A stretch of DNA of 64,000 nt, taken from the NCBI RefSeq assembly GCF_011047135.1, contig NZ_CP049255.1, positions 1,426,001 through 1,490,000 of the forward strand, in the 5' to 3' direction. Origin of the DNA: Microbacterium endophyticum. GTDB taxonomy: Bacteria; Actinomycetota; Actinomycetes; Actinomycetales; Microbacteriaceae. The position numbers and the translations under genes are program-made. A model generated the notes under the pieces. That model was not told where the DNA came from. It saw nothing but the letters and a program-made list of their open reading frames with translations, and did no database searches. Of the stretch, positions 40,814 through 48,350 are shown piece by piece. Positions within the stretch are counted from its first letter, which is position 1. Every line of letters starts with the position of its first letter.

Positions 40814-41214
40814 GCACGGTAGCCGACAAGCTTGCAAAGAAGTCGGGCAGTAAAACTGCCGCAAAGCAGGTACGCCTGCGCCTTGTGTACATCGACTTCT
40901 GGTCGGCGGTGAAGCTGTCATTTCTCGCAGCTGTAGCTCTCGCTATCGTGACAGTCGTTACCTTCTTCTTGATCTACATGATCGTGCAGACAACGGGACT
41001 CATCGACAAAGGTGATGAGATTTTCCAGAGCGTCGCCGAGGGTGGGGCGTCACTGCGTGACTTCATTGGACTCCCGCAAGTCATGGCGTTTGCTGCCGTG
41101 GTCGCCATACTCAACCTTGTGGTTGTGACGGTGCTCGGGGCCGTCGTCGCGGGTATCTACAACCTTGCTGTCAAGGTGACGGGCGGTCTTTTGGTGGGTT
41201 TCACCTCCAACTAG
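40810..41214 (+). CDS. DUF3566 domain membrane protein
   Basis: A 134-residue protein with two membrane helices (about 36-60 and 90-118) separated by an acidic loop. DUF3566 proteins commonly follow gyrA in actinobacteria; their function is unknown. The ATG overlaps the gyrA stop, indicating coupling. Confidence 0.88.
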   Translation: MSTVADKLAKKSGSKTAAKQVRLRLVYIDFWSAVKLSFLAAVALAIVTVVTFFLIYMIVQTTGLIDKGDEIFQSVAEGGASLRDFIGLPQVMAFAAVVAILNLVVVTVLGAVVAGIYNLAVKVTGGLLVGFTSN

Positions 41215-41298
41215 ATCGACTCCTCGACACGATTAGTAAAAACCCTCTTCCTTCAGGTAAAGTCTTGGAGGTTGACGGTGAGAATCGTCAAGAAAAAC

Positions 41299-41372
41299 GG
41301 GGCTATAGCTCAGGCGGTTAGAGCGCTTCACTGATAATGAAGAGGTCCCTGGTTCAAGTCCAGGTAGCCCCA
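41299..41372 (+). tRNA. tRNA-Ile (GAT anticodon)
   Basis: The 74-base cloverleaf has a GGGGCTA/TAGCCCC acceptor stem, a GGTTCAAGTCC T-arm and an anticodon loop CTGATAA with GAT at 41333-41335. The location after gyrA with tRNA-Ala next is typical of actinobacteria. Confidence 0.97.
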
Positions 41373-41384
41373 CCCCGTTTCCCG

Positions 41385-41457
41385 GGGGCCTTAGCTCAGT
41401 TGGTAGAGCGCCTGCTTTGCAAGCAGGATGTCAGGAGTTCGAATCTCCTAGGCTCCA
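41385..41457 (+). tRNA. tRNA-Ala (TGC anticodon)
   Basis: The 73-base cloverleaf has acceptor arms GGGGCCT and AGGCTCC containing the G3:U70 pair that identifies alanine tRNA. The anticodon TGC is at 41418-41420. It lies 12 bp after tRNA-Ile, so both are probably one transcript. Confidence 0.97.
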
Positions 41458-41530
41458 CAATACTTTTTCCCAGGCGAGAGAGATCTCGGTGCGCGTCGCA
41501 TCTATGCCACTCGCATTTAGGCTGAGTGGC

Positions 41531-41959
41531 ATGGATATCCGGGTTGCGGCATACGCGGTCGTTGTTGATGACGAGGATCGCGTGCTTCTTGCGCACTGGC
41601 GCGAGGCGCATCACTCGTCGTGGACAATGCCCGGTGGCGGCCTAGAGCCCGGCGAGGACCCTGTCGTTGCCGCACGTCGCGAAGTGTGGGAAGAGACCGG
41701 CTACGACGTTGAAATCGGTGATCTGCTAGGAATTGACTCTCGAGTCATCCCGGCGCGTAAACGCATCACATCCGGTGCGAACGCACCGCTCCATACGCTA
41801 CGTATCGTCTACCGTGCACGCATCACGGGAGGCGAGCTCCGCAATGAAATCGGGGGATCCACCGATCGTGCCGGCTGGTTTGAGCGCTCGCACATCGCGA
41901 CGATGAACAGAGTGTCACTCGTTGATATCGCGCTATCCCTGGCGAGTAAAGGTCTGTGA
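41531..41959 (+). CDS. Nudix hydrolase
   Basis: A 142-residue Nudix protein with the complete box GX5EX7REVWEETGY at about residues 36-58. Such enzymes hydrolyse nucleoside diphosphates linked to another group; the substrate cannot be told. The ATG at 41531 was chosen because the upstream part of the frame runs back through tRNA-Ala. It is convergent with the YbaK-type gene. Confidence 0.9.
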   Translation: MDIRVAAYAVVVDDEDRVLLAHWREAHHSSWTMPGGGLEPGEDPVVAARREVWEETGYDVEIGDLLGIDSRVIPARKRITSGANAPLHTLRIVYRARITGGELRNEIGGSTDRAGWFERSHIATMNRVSLVDIALSLASKGL

Positions 41960-42466
41960 TCAGCATGCCGCGGGCGCTTCAGTGCTGATATCCGCGACGG
42001 TAGCGCTGAGTGCCGGTAAGAGGGCATTCGCGTCGACGAACATGCTGTAGCCATGAGCACCGGCTCCTAGCGCGACACGGCGGTTTCTTATCCGCTCGTC
42101 GGCGAAGACGGGCCAAGGATGTGTACTTCCGAGCGGCACAATTGTGCCGCGCTCATAACCTGTCGCAGCAAGCGCGACAGTGGCCGGGGGAAGCTGCAGC
42201 TTGTTTACACCCACGGCCGCTCGGAGCTTCGGCCACGAGATCACTCGATCTCCGGGAATAAGAGCAAAAACAAAGGTGTCATCGCTGCGCTTGACGACAA
42301 GCGTTTTGATGATGTCACCCGGCTCGATGTGCAACGCAGCCGCGGCAGCCGTGAGGCTATCGGCGGGCGGACGAGCGATGAAAGTGACGTCGAGGCCTAA
42401 AACGGCCGCCGCCTCGCCAACGCGTTGCGTCGGCGAGGCGGAAGGCTCGGTCATATTACTGCTCAC
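41960..42466 (-). CDS. YbaK/EbsC family aminoacyl-tRNA deacylase
   Basis: The 168-residue protein matches the YbaK fold, with IIKTLVVKRSDD and the conserved lysine, and GTIVPLGSTHPWPVFAD. YbaK-type enzymes hydrolyse Cys-tRNA(Pro) or related mischarged tRNAs. It overlaps the upstream membrane-protein gene by 4 bases. Confidence 0.9.
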   Translation of the reverse strand: MSSNMTEPSASPTQRVGEAAAVLGLDVTFIARPPADSLTAAAAALHIEPGDIIKTLVVKRSDDTFVFALIPGDRVISWPKLRAAVGVNKLQLPPATVALAATGYERGTIVPLGSTHPWPVFADERIRNRRVALGAGAHGYSMFVDANALLPALSATVADISTEAPAAC

Positions 42467-43047
42467 GCATCAGGGGCGCGAAGCGGGTCGTCAGCAACCC
42501 ACAACTCGTCATCTGCGCGAAGCGTCTGCCACGCGGCATACAAAATTCCTGCTGCTGCGAAGACACCCAGAATGATGGCGATGACGCCACCGGCGCCAAT
42601 GCCCTTCTGCTGAGGTTCGAGAGCTGACAGCTTTGCTGACAGCTTCTTAGACGCCTTCTTGCCGTACTTGTCAGCAAGCTTCTGGTACTTCTTCGCATCG
42701 GGAAGAGCGAGACCCTTGCCAGCGGCGATGCGCTGACGAGTGTCGTTCGCGGCATCCCACACTGACAGTGCCGATCCCACCACCGAACCGGTGACGGGAA
42801 CAACCTTGTCGCTCAGGACGTGCTTGGAGTACTTGACGCCGCGGTCAACATACGGCGCGGCGTAGCGATCGTATGAAGCCTGGACGGCAGGTGCCACCTG
42901 TTCGCGACCGAAGTATCCGAGTTGACGGCTGGCTTCGCGCGCGACGTCAGCAGCCTCCCCCACGATCACTTGTTGCGATCCCCACACCCTGTTGGCATGG
43001 TCTTGAAGCTTGCGGAGCTCTTTCTTGCGCTTGCGGCTGAGGCTCAC
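42463..43047 (-). CDS. Small hypothetical protein with one C-terminal membrane helix
   Basis: A 194-residue protein with a basic N-terminus (RKRKKELRKLQ), an alanine- and tyrosine-rich helical middle, a lysine-rich segment, one hydrophobic helix at about residues 150-172 and an acidic tail. I do not recognise a domain. The GTG at 43047 follows GGGAGGAC; the same frame stays open far upstream but there it only shadows the cyclophilin gene. Its stop overlaps the YbaK-type start. It diverges from the cyclophilin gene. Confidence 0.8.
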   Translation of the reverse strand: MSLSRKRKKELRKLQDHANRVWGSQQVIVGEAADVAREASRQLGYFGREQVAPAVQASYDRYAAPYVDRGVKYSKHVLSDKVVPVTGSVVGSALSVWDAANDTRQRIAAGKGLALPDAKKYQKLADKYGKKASKKLSAKLSALEPQQKGIGAGGVIAIILGVFAAAGILYAAWQTLRADDELWVADDPLRAPDA

Positions 43048-43149
43048 GACGTGTCCTCCCTCTCGCTGGGGGTAGTTGGTGTCCCCATCTTGCCAGACCT
43101 CACAGGTAGAAACGGCAGGGCTTGCTGCCAACTCTGAGAGAATGTATGT

Positions 43150-43707
43150 ATGCCTGCACATACCGCTGTCGCGACCTTGCACACCAACCACGGCGACATC
43201 GTCGTCAACCTCTTCGGAGATCACGCACCCCGCACGGTGCAGAACTTCATCGGTCTCTCCGATGGAACGACCTCCTGGACGAATCCCGCCACCGGTCAGC
43301 CCGGTGAAGGAGCGCTCTACAGCGACGTCGTTTTCCACCGCATCATTCCGAACTTCATGATCCAGGGTGGAGATCCCCTCGGTCAGGGTACGGGTGGCCC
43401 CGGCTACAACTTCAACGACGAGATTCACCCCGAACTCACGTTCGAGGCGCCGTACAAGCTGGCCATGGCTAACGCTGGTCTGCGTCGGAACGCGATCACC
43501 GGGGCTGCTGAAGGAACGAACGGCTCGCAGTTCTTCATCACCACCGACCCGACACCGTGGCTCCAGGGCAAGCACAGCATCTTCGGTGAAGTAGCGGACG
43601 ATGCATCGCGTGCTGTTGTGGATGCGATTGCTGCGGTTCCGACGGCTGCTGGCGACCGCCCGGTTTCCCCGGTCGTGCTCTCCTCGGTCGACATCGAAAC
43701 CGTCTGA
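43150..43707 (+). CDS. Peptidyl-prolyl cis-trans isomerase (cyclophilin)
   Basis: The 185-residue cyclophilin shows FHRIIPNFMIQGGDP with the catalytic arginine, then GSQFFITTDPTPWL and GKHSIFGEV. It speeds proline isomerisation in folding proteins. No signal peptide is present, so it is cytoplasmic. It lies 9 bp before the rhomboid gene and near the origin, as PpiA does in other actinobacteria. Confidence 0.95.
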   Translation: MPAHTAVATLHTNHGDIVVNLFGDHAPRTVQNFIGLSDGTTSWTNPATGQPGEGALYSDVVFHRIIPNFMIQGGDPLGQGTGGPGYNFNDEIHPELTFEAPYKLAMANAGLRRNAITGAAEGTNGSQFFITTDPTPWLQGKHSIFGEVADDASRAVVDAIAAVPTAAGDRPVSPVVLSSVDIETV

Positions 43708-43716
43708 TTCCCGGCC

Positions 43717-44598
43717 GTGACCTCGACCGAGTTCACTCGAAACACCGAGAACTTTTGCTATCGGCATCCCGATCGCCAGAGTTTTGTGCTGTGTCAACGG
43801 TGCCTGCGAACGATCTGCCCTGAGTGTCAGACGCAAGCAGCGGTCGGGGTCATCTGCCCGGAGTGCTTACAAGAGCAACAGCGCGCCCAGACGCCGGCGC
43901 AGCGCACCGCGCAGCGCCGCTGGAATCGCCGTCCGTCTCGCGGTGGTGTCGTCGCCGTCGGCGGGCGCCCGGTCGTCACCTATTCGATCATCGGAGTGAC
44001 GGCGGCTGTCTTTCTTCTGCAGCTCCTCACCGGAAACGCGATCGACCAGTGGCTCGCGTTCTATGCGCCCTGGCTCTACCCCAGCGTTAGCGGTGTTTTC
44101 GAGCCGTGGCGAGTGCTCACCGGGGCCCTCGTCCATTCCGGCTTCTGGCACATCGGGCTGAATATGCTCGCGCTCTGGATGATAGGAAGATCCCTTGAGC
44201 CGCTCCTTGGGCGTTGGCGTTTCCTGACGCTCTATGTCGTGGGAGCGCTGGGTGGCTCTGTTGCCGTGGCGCTCTTGGCGTTCACGACACCCGTGGTCGG
44301 GGCATCCGGAGCGATCTTTGCTCTGTTCGGGGCGCTCGTCGTGATCGGCCGACACATCGGAGCCGAAGTCACCGGCATCATGATCGTGCTGGGAATCAAC
44401 CTCGTGATCGGCTTTTTGCCTGGGTTCGGTATCTCCTGGCAGGCGCACGTCGGTGGTCTTGTCGCCGGGGCTCTGCTCGGTCTCATCTACGCGCGGACGC
44501 GTCGAGCTTCGCAACGTGGATGGCAGATAGCTCTGACCATTCTGCTCGTTGCAGTGCTGATCGGTCTACTCGCGCTCGCGCCCGTGATCTGGGTATAA
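43717..44598 (+). CDS. Rhomboid family intramembrane serine protease
   Basis: The 293-residue protein has an N-terminal cysteine/histidine zinc-ribbon-like region (Cys pairs between residues 14 and 50), a basic linker and six to seven membrane helices. The catalytic serine is S197 in GASGAIF and the histidine H244 in WQAHVGG. It cleaves single-pass membrane proteins within the bilayer; substrates are unknown. It starts with GTG 9 bp after the cyclophilin gene. Confidence 0.94.
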   Translation: MTSTEFTRNTENFCYRHPDRQSFVLCQRCLRTICPECQTQAAVGVICPECLQEQQRAQTPAQRTAQRRWNRRPSRGGVVAVGGRPVVTYSIIGVTAAVFLLQLLTGNAIDQWLAFYAPWLYPSVSGVFEPWRVLTGALVHSGFWHIGLNMLALWMIGRSLEPLLGRWRFLTLYVVGALGGSVAVALLAFTTPVVGASGAIFALFGALVVIGRHIGAEVTGIMIVLGINLVIGFLPGFGISWQAHVGGLVAGALLGLIYARTRRASQRGWQIALTILLVAVLIGLLALAPVIWV

Positions 44599-44604
44599 CA
44601 AGAG

Positions 44605-44625
44605 TTATCCACAGGTTCATCCACA
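44605..44625 (+). promoter_or_regulatory. DnaA-box pair in the rhomboid-crgA gap
   Basis: A perfect TTATCCACA at 44605-44613 is followed by the one-mismatch TCATCCACA at 44617-44625, in the same orientation. They lie 6 bp after the rhomboid stop. Binding is inference. Confidence 0.55.
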
Positions 44626-44686
44626 TATGGGGATGAATCACACCGGTGTAATTCGGTGTTCTCACGCTGTTGCGCGAGAAGTCACC

Positions 44687-44926
44687 TCAACGCCATCTTG
44701 TGGTCATCAAGAACCCGATAAAGGCGATGCCGAAGCCAATTACGAGATTCCATGCACCGATTCCAGGAATGGGGAAGAGGGTGCCACTCAGGTAGAAGAC
44801 GAGCACCCACACGAGTCCTACCAGCATCAAGCCGAGCATGATGGGCTTGAACCACACAGGGTTGGGTGCGGCTTCGCCGGATGGGCGTTCTTCGAACTGA
44901 TCGTCGTCCTTCACGGGTCGTGCCAT
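44687..44926 (-). CDS. crgA: Cell division protein CrgA
   Basis: A 79-residue protein with two membrane helices and the CrgA-like loop WVLVFYLSGTLFPIPGIG. CrgA interacts with FtsZ/FtsQ-region division proteins in Streptomyces and Mycobacterium. It diverges from the sortase gene and lies near the PknB cluster, as in other actinobacteria. Confidence 0.95.
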   Translation of the reverse strand: MARPVKDDDQFEERPSGEAAPNPVWFKPIMLGLMLVGLVWVLVFYLSGTLFPIPGIGAWNLVIGFGIAFIGFLMTTRWR

Positions 44927-44980
44927 GCAGTCATTGTATCGGGCAGAGTCCGTTCAGTTTGCTCAGGTTAGAATCCAGCT

Positions 44981-45778
44981 GTGACGGATGTCGAGAACGC
45001 ACCTCTTCGACGCGATCGCACGCGTCCTTCCACGCGTCGTCCGCGTCGTCGAACGAGTGTGCTCGGTGTGATCGGTGAGCTCTTCATCACTGTCGGGCTC
45101 ATCGCTCTGCTTTACGTTGCGTGGCAGATGTGGATCGGCGATCTCATCTACGGTGCGGAGGCATCGACAGAAGCACAAAATCTCTCCGAGCAATGGCAAC
45201 AGGACTACGAGGAGTCTTCACCGGTCAGCCCGTCACCTTCGGAAACTGCTGAAGCGCCAGTGACGACTGTTGATCCTGTAGTGCTCCCAATTGCGGCGGA
45301 TGCTGAGACTTTCGGGACGATATACGTCCCGAGATTCGGCTCGGACTACGCGTACGAAGTTGCTGGTGGGGTTACGCGCGCACGTACCCTCGACACTGTC
45401 CGCGTTGGTCACTATTCAGATACTCCGATGCCGGGGGCGGTGGGAAACGTTTCGCTCGCGGGTCACCGCACGACGTACGGCGCCCCCTTCAATCAGATCG
45501 CTGACTTGCATGTGGGCGATGCGATTGTGATCGAGGTCCCCGAGGGCTGGTACACGTACCGGTTCCGTACGCTCGAATACGTCACTCCGGACTCAAGCGA
45601 TGTGTTGCTACCAGTGCCCCAACAGGAGGGCGTCGAGGCGAATGGTCGTTACCTGACCATGACAAGCTGTAGCCCGATGTACAACCTGACGGAGCGCATT
45701 ATTGCGTACAGCGTTTTCGAATCGTTTACTCCACGAAGCGCGGGCGCGCCGGCGTCACTTACCGAAGGAATCAGCTGA
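44981..45778 (+). CDS. Class E sortase
   Basis: The 265-residue protein has a basic N-terminus, one membrane helix (about 28-52) and an extracytoplasmic sortase domain. The catalytic triad is visible: H162 in LAGHRTT, C230 in TMTSC and R239 in LTER. Class E sortases of high-G+C Gram-positives attach proteins with LAXTG-type signals to the wall. No substrate gene is seen in the window. The start is GTG at 44981. Confidence 0.93.
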   Translation: MTDVENAPLRRDRTRPSTRRPRRRTSVLGVIGELFITVGLIALLYVAWQMWIGDLIYGAEASTEAQNLSEQWQQDYEESSPVSPSPSETAEAPVTTVDPVVLPIAADAETFGTIYVPRFGSDYAYEVAGGVTRARTLDTVRVGHYSDTPMPGAVGNVSLAGHRTTYGAPFNQIADLHVGDAIVIEVPEGWYTYRFRTLEYVTPDSSDVLLPVPQQEGVEANGRYLTMTSCSPMYNLTERIIAYSVFESFTPRSAGAPASLTEGIS

Positions 45779-45933
45779 TGTACGGGGCGCTTTGGCGAAT
45801 TCTTCCGGGGCCCTGGTGGCTTCGCGTCATCCTTCTTTTGATGCTCCTCGCCGCCGTGGTGTACGGACTCTTCTTCTACGTATTTCCTTGGGTGAGCACC
45901 TTCGTGAACCCGCAGGAGGTCACGGTCGAGTGA
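45778..45933 (+). CDS. 51-residue single-pass membrane protein
   Basis: A short frame starting with ATG overlaps the sortase stop as TGATG. It encodes a Trp-rich N-terminus, one strong membrane helix (about 15-42) and an acidic end. It sits exactly between the sortase and the PabA-type gene with no spare sequence. Coupling and length suggest a real gene, perhaps a sortase partner. No family is recognised. Confidence 0.75.
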   Translation: MYGALWRILPGPWWLRVILLLMLLAAVVYGLFFYVFPWVSTFVNPQEVTVE

Positions 45934-45943
45934 GCGCGGAGTC

Positions 45944-46576
45944 GTGACGGCGCGAGTGCTGGTTGTCGACAATCACGACAGCTTCGTCCACACTCTCTGC
46001 GGTTATCTCGAAGAACTCGGCGCCATCGTCGATCTCGTTGAAGCTGACACTCTGTCGCCGGCTGACATCCGCACGATGTGCGAGCAGTACACCGCAGTCG
46101 TCATTTCTCCAGGACCGGGTGCGCCCGAAGCTGCCGTGTCGTCACTCGAGGTCGCCGCGGTTGCGGCGCAGGCTGGAACACCGGTTTTGGGCGTGTGCCT
46201 CGGACATCAAGTGATCGCGGTTGCGTTCGGAGCCGATGTCTCACACGCTGATGAGCTCGTGCACGGGATGACGTCGCCGATCCATCACACCGGTGAGGGA
46301 ATCTTCGCTGGCATCCCGTCTCCTTTTGAGGCCACCAGGTACCACTCGCTCACGGTTGATCCAGAAACTCTCGGCGAAGAACTTCGCACGACAGCTCGTA
46401 CCGAATCCGGCGTGATCATGGGAATCACACACCGCAGACTCCCTATACAGGGCGTGCAGTTTCACCCCGAAAGCGTTCTTACCGAGTACGGCTATCTTCT
46501 TCTCGGTAACTGGCTCGAGTCTGTGGGCGTCGCCGGGGCGGCCGGTCGAGGCGCAGTACTCAGACCGCTGAGGTGA
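45944..46576 (+). CDS. pabA: Glutamine amidotransferase, anthranilate/aminodeoxychorismate synthase component II
   Basis: The 210-residue class I glutaminase has the nucleophile C85 in GVCLGHQ and H174/E176 in QFHPES, with VDNHDSFVHTL at the N-terminus. It feeds ammonia to TrpE or PabB. No partner subunit is in the window; a PabA/TrpG gene at this place near pknB is frequent in actinobacteria. PabA versus TrpG cannot be separated by sequence alone. It starts with GTG and is convergent with pknB. Confidence 0.9.
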   Translation: MTARVLVVDNHDSFVHTLCGYLEELGAIVDLVEADTLSPADIRTMCEQYTAVVISPGPGAPEAAVSSLEVAAVAAQAGTPVLGVCLGHQVIAVAFGADVSHADELVHGMTSPIHHTGEGIFAGIPSPFEATRYHSLTVDPETLGEELRTTARTESGVIMGITHRRLPIQGVQFHPESVLTEYGYLLLGNWLESVGVAGAAGRGAVLRPLR

Positions 46577-46580
46577 CTGT

Positions 46581-48278
46581 TTAGCCGGAGCAGGACGTGA
46601 GTGTCACGGTGGAGTGAATGCCGACCTCACCGGGCGCGAGTGACTGCACAGACACCGTTCGGGGGTTCGTAGCTGCACACTCGGGATCGTCAGCAGTTTC
46701 GACGAGCAGTCCGAGATCTTCCAACCCTCGCGTTGCCGCGTCGATCGTGTATCCCGTGACGTCAACCAAGACCACTCGGCCGGTCGCCACAACCATGTTC
46801 ACGATAGTGCCGGGAGGAACCTCACTCGCGGCGCGGACCGACGCGGACATGACAATTCCCGCCGAAAGCTCCGCGTCATTTTGAGGTGTGATGGTGCCGA
46901 CTTTCAGACCCGCTGCCTCGAGCGCCGCACGAGCATCAGTTTCAGTAAGACCTTCGAGAGTTGGCACCGTTGCAAGCTCTTGGCCGATCGAGACATAGAC
47001 AGTGACTGTTTCTCCTGGTGTCACTGTCACTCCAGCCGCGGGATCTGTCCGGATGACGTTTCCTTCGGCGACGCTATTGCTCGACTCTTTACGAGTCAGT
47101 GTCTCGAGATCTTCATCTTCGAGCGTTGTCACCGCTCGGTCTGCCGCCATCTGCGACACATCAGGAATGACGCGTGACGATTCCGGTACCGATTCACCGC
47201 GGGGCAGTGAAACCACCCAGATCAACACCGAGATCAACAACACAGCGAGCACTGCAACGCCGGCCCAAATCCAAGCGACAGGTGGCCCCGCTTGCGTGCG
47301 TGGCATCGTGGTGTCAGTGGAGAGCTGGCGGAGAGAACGAGCAGTTTCCGCAGCGTGACGGGGGTTGGGGCCATAAAGTTCGCTGGTGAGCGTGCCTAAC
47401 TGGCGCTTGGATGGACTCTTGCCCTCTACTGCGGCGACGAGAGCCGCACGGAAACTCGCGGCATCCTGAAAGCGCTGGTAAGGATCTTTTGCGAGTGCTC
47501 GCAGCACGAGAGCATCGAGTCCACGGGGGATGTCCTCGACGATCTCAGAGGGTGCGACAGGGGCCTCGCTCACGTGCTGATAAGCGACAGCAACGGGAGA
47601 TTCGCCACGGAAAGGCTGTCGGCCTGTCAACAGCTCGTACAGCACAACACCGGTCGAGTAGAGGTCGGCTCGGGTGTCCACCGACTCGCCCTTGGCTTGT
47701 TCTGGTGAAAAATAAGCGGCAGTACCAAGAATCGTCGTCGTTTCCGCGACGGTCGACGACGAGTCGGATACCGCGCGAGCGATACCGAAATCCATCACTT
47801 TCACGTTGCCCGAGGCCGTGATCATGACGTTTCCGGGCTTGATGTCGCGGTGAACGACACCCGCCCGGTGCGAGTACTCGAGTGCCTCAAGGATTCCATC
47901 TGCGTAACTCAAAGAGTCGCTGAGGGGGACAGGACCACTCGCGATGATGTTCTTCAATAGCTCACCGTGGACGAGTTCCATCACAATGTATGGGACTGGC
48001 ACTGTCTTGCCCTCGGCGTCGACTTCGGAGTCTTCACCCGCGTCGAACACTCGAACGATCGAGGGATGCGCCATGCGGGACGCCGCTTGCGCTTCAAGCC
48101 GAAAACGCGTGCGAAACGCGGAATCAGCGGCGAGCTCAGGCTTCAAAAGCTTGATCGCTACTTCACGGCCAAGTGTTGCGTCATACCCCCGGTAGACACT
48201 CGCCATGCCGCCAATTCCGATGAGTTCATCTACCCGGTAGCGCTCGGAAAGCAGTCGCGGATCAGCTGTCACGGTCAC
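46581..48278 (-). CDS. pknB: PASTA-domain serine/threonine protein kinase PknB
   Basis: The 565-residue kinase has a glycine loop IGIGGMASVY, lysine K43, the catalytic HRDIKPGN and DFG, a membrane helix (about 333-352) and three extracellular PASTA repeats. PASTA domains sense muropeptides or lipid II, and PknB controls wall synthesis and division. The last PASTA repeat holds two cysteines (PECAA and TSCSG) that could bond. It is the last gene of the leftward fhaA-to-pknB cluster. Confidence 0.96.
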   Translation of the reverse strand: MTVTADPRLLSERYRVDELIGIGGMASVYRGYDATLGREVAIKLLKPELAADSAFRTRFRLEAQAASRMAHPSIVRVFDAGEDSEVDAEGKTVPVPYIVMELVHGELLKNIIASGPVPLSDSLSYADGILEALEYSHRAGVVHRDIKPGNVMITASGNVKVMDFGIARAVSDSSSTVAETTTILGTAAYFSPEQAKGESVDTRADLYSTGVVLYELLTGRQPFRGESPVAVAYQHVSEAPVAPSEIVEDIPRGLDALVLRALAKDPYQRFQDAASFRAALVAAVEGKSPSKRQLGTLTSELYGPNPRHAAETARSLRQLSTDTTMPRTQAGPPVAWIWAGVAVLAVLLISVLIWVVSLPRGESVPESSRVIPDVSQMAADRAVTTLEDEDLETLTRKESSNSVAEGNVIRTDPAAGVTVTPGETVTVYVSIGQELATVPTLEGLTETDARAALEAAGLKVGTITPQNDAELSAGIVMSASVRAASEVPPGTIVNMVVATGRVVLVDVTGYTIDAATRGLEDLGLLVETADDPECAATNPRTVSVQSLAPGEVGIHSTVTLTSCSG

Positions 48279-48328
48279 TCCCTGGGTGGATCGTATTCAG
48301 CCTAACGGACGACTGCTGAGGGTATGCC

Positions 48329-48346
48329 CAACCGATATATCGGTTG
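48329..48346. promoter_or_regulatory. 18-bp perfect palindrome between the kinase genes
   Basis: CAACCGATATATCGGTTG is a perfect inverted repeat 4 bp beyond the upstream kinase stop and 50 bp before pknB. It could be an operator or a small terminator-like hairpin; no T-run follows on the minus strand. Confidence 0.5.
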
Positions 48347-48350
48347 CGTA

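Noticed and set aside
41417..41530. Upstream extension of the Nudix frame
   Set aside because: It lies on tRNA-Ala and on non-coding sequence; the Nudix domain begins after the ATG at 41531.
43048..43836. Upstream extension of the 194-residue membrane protein to 457 residues
   Set aside because: The extra part runs antisense through the cyclophilin gene, and a GTG with a good ribosome site at 43047 explains the start.
44640..44649. Palindrome ACACCGGTGT downstream of crgA
   Set aside because: Ten bases is too short and too common in high-G+C DNA to claim a site; it may only be part of a weak terminator.
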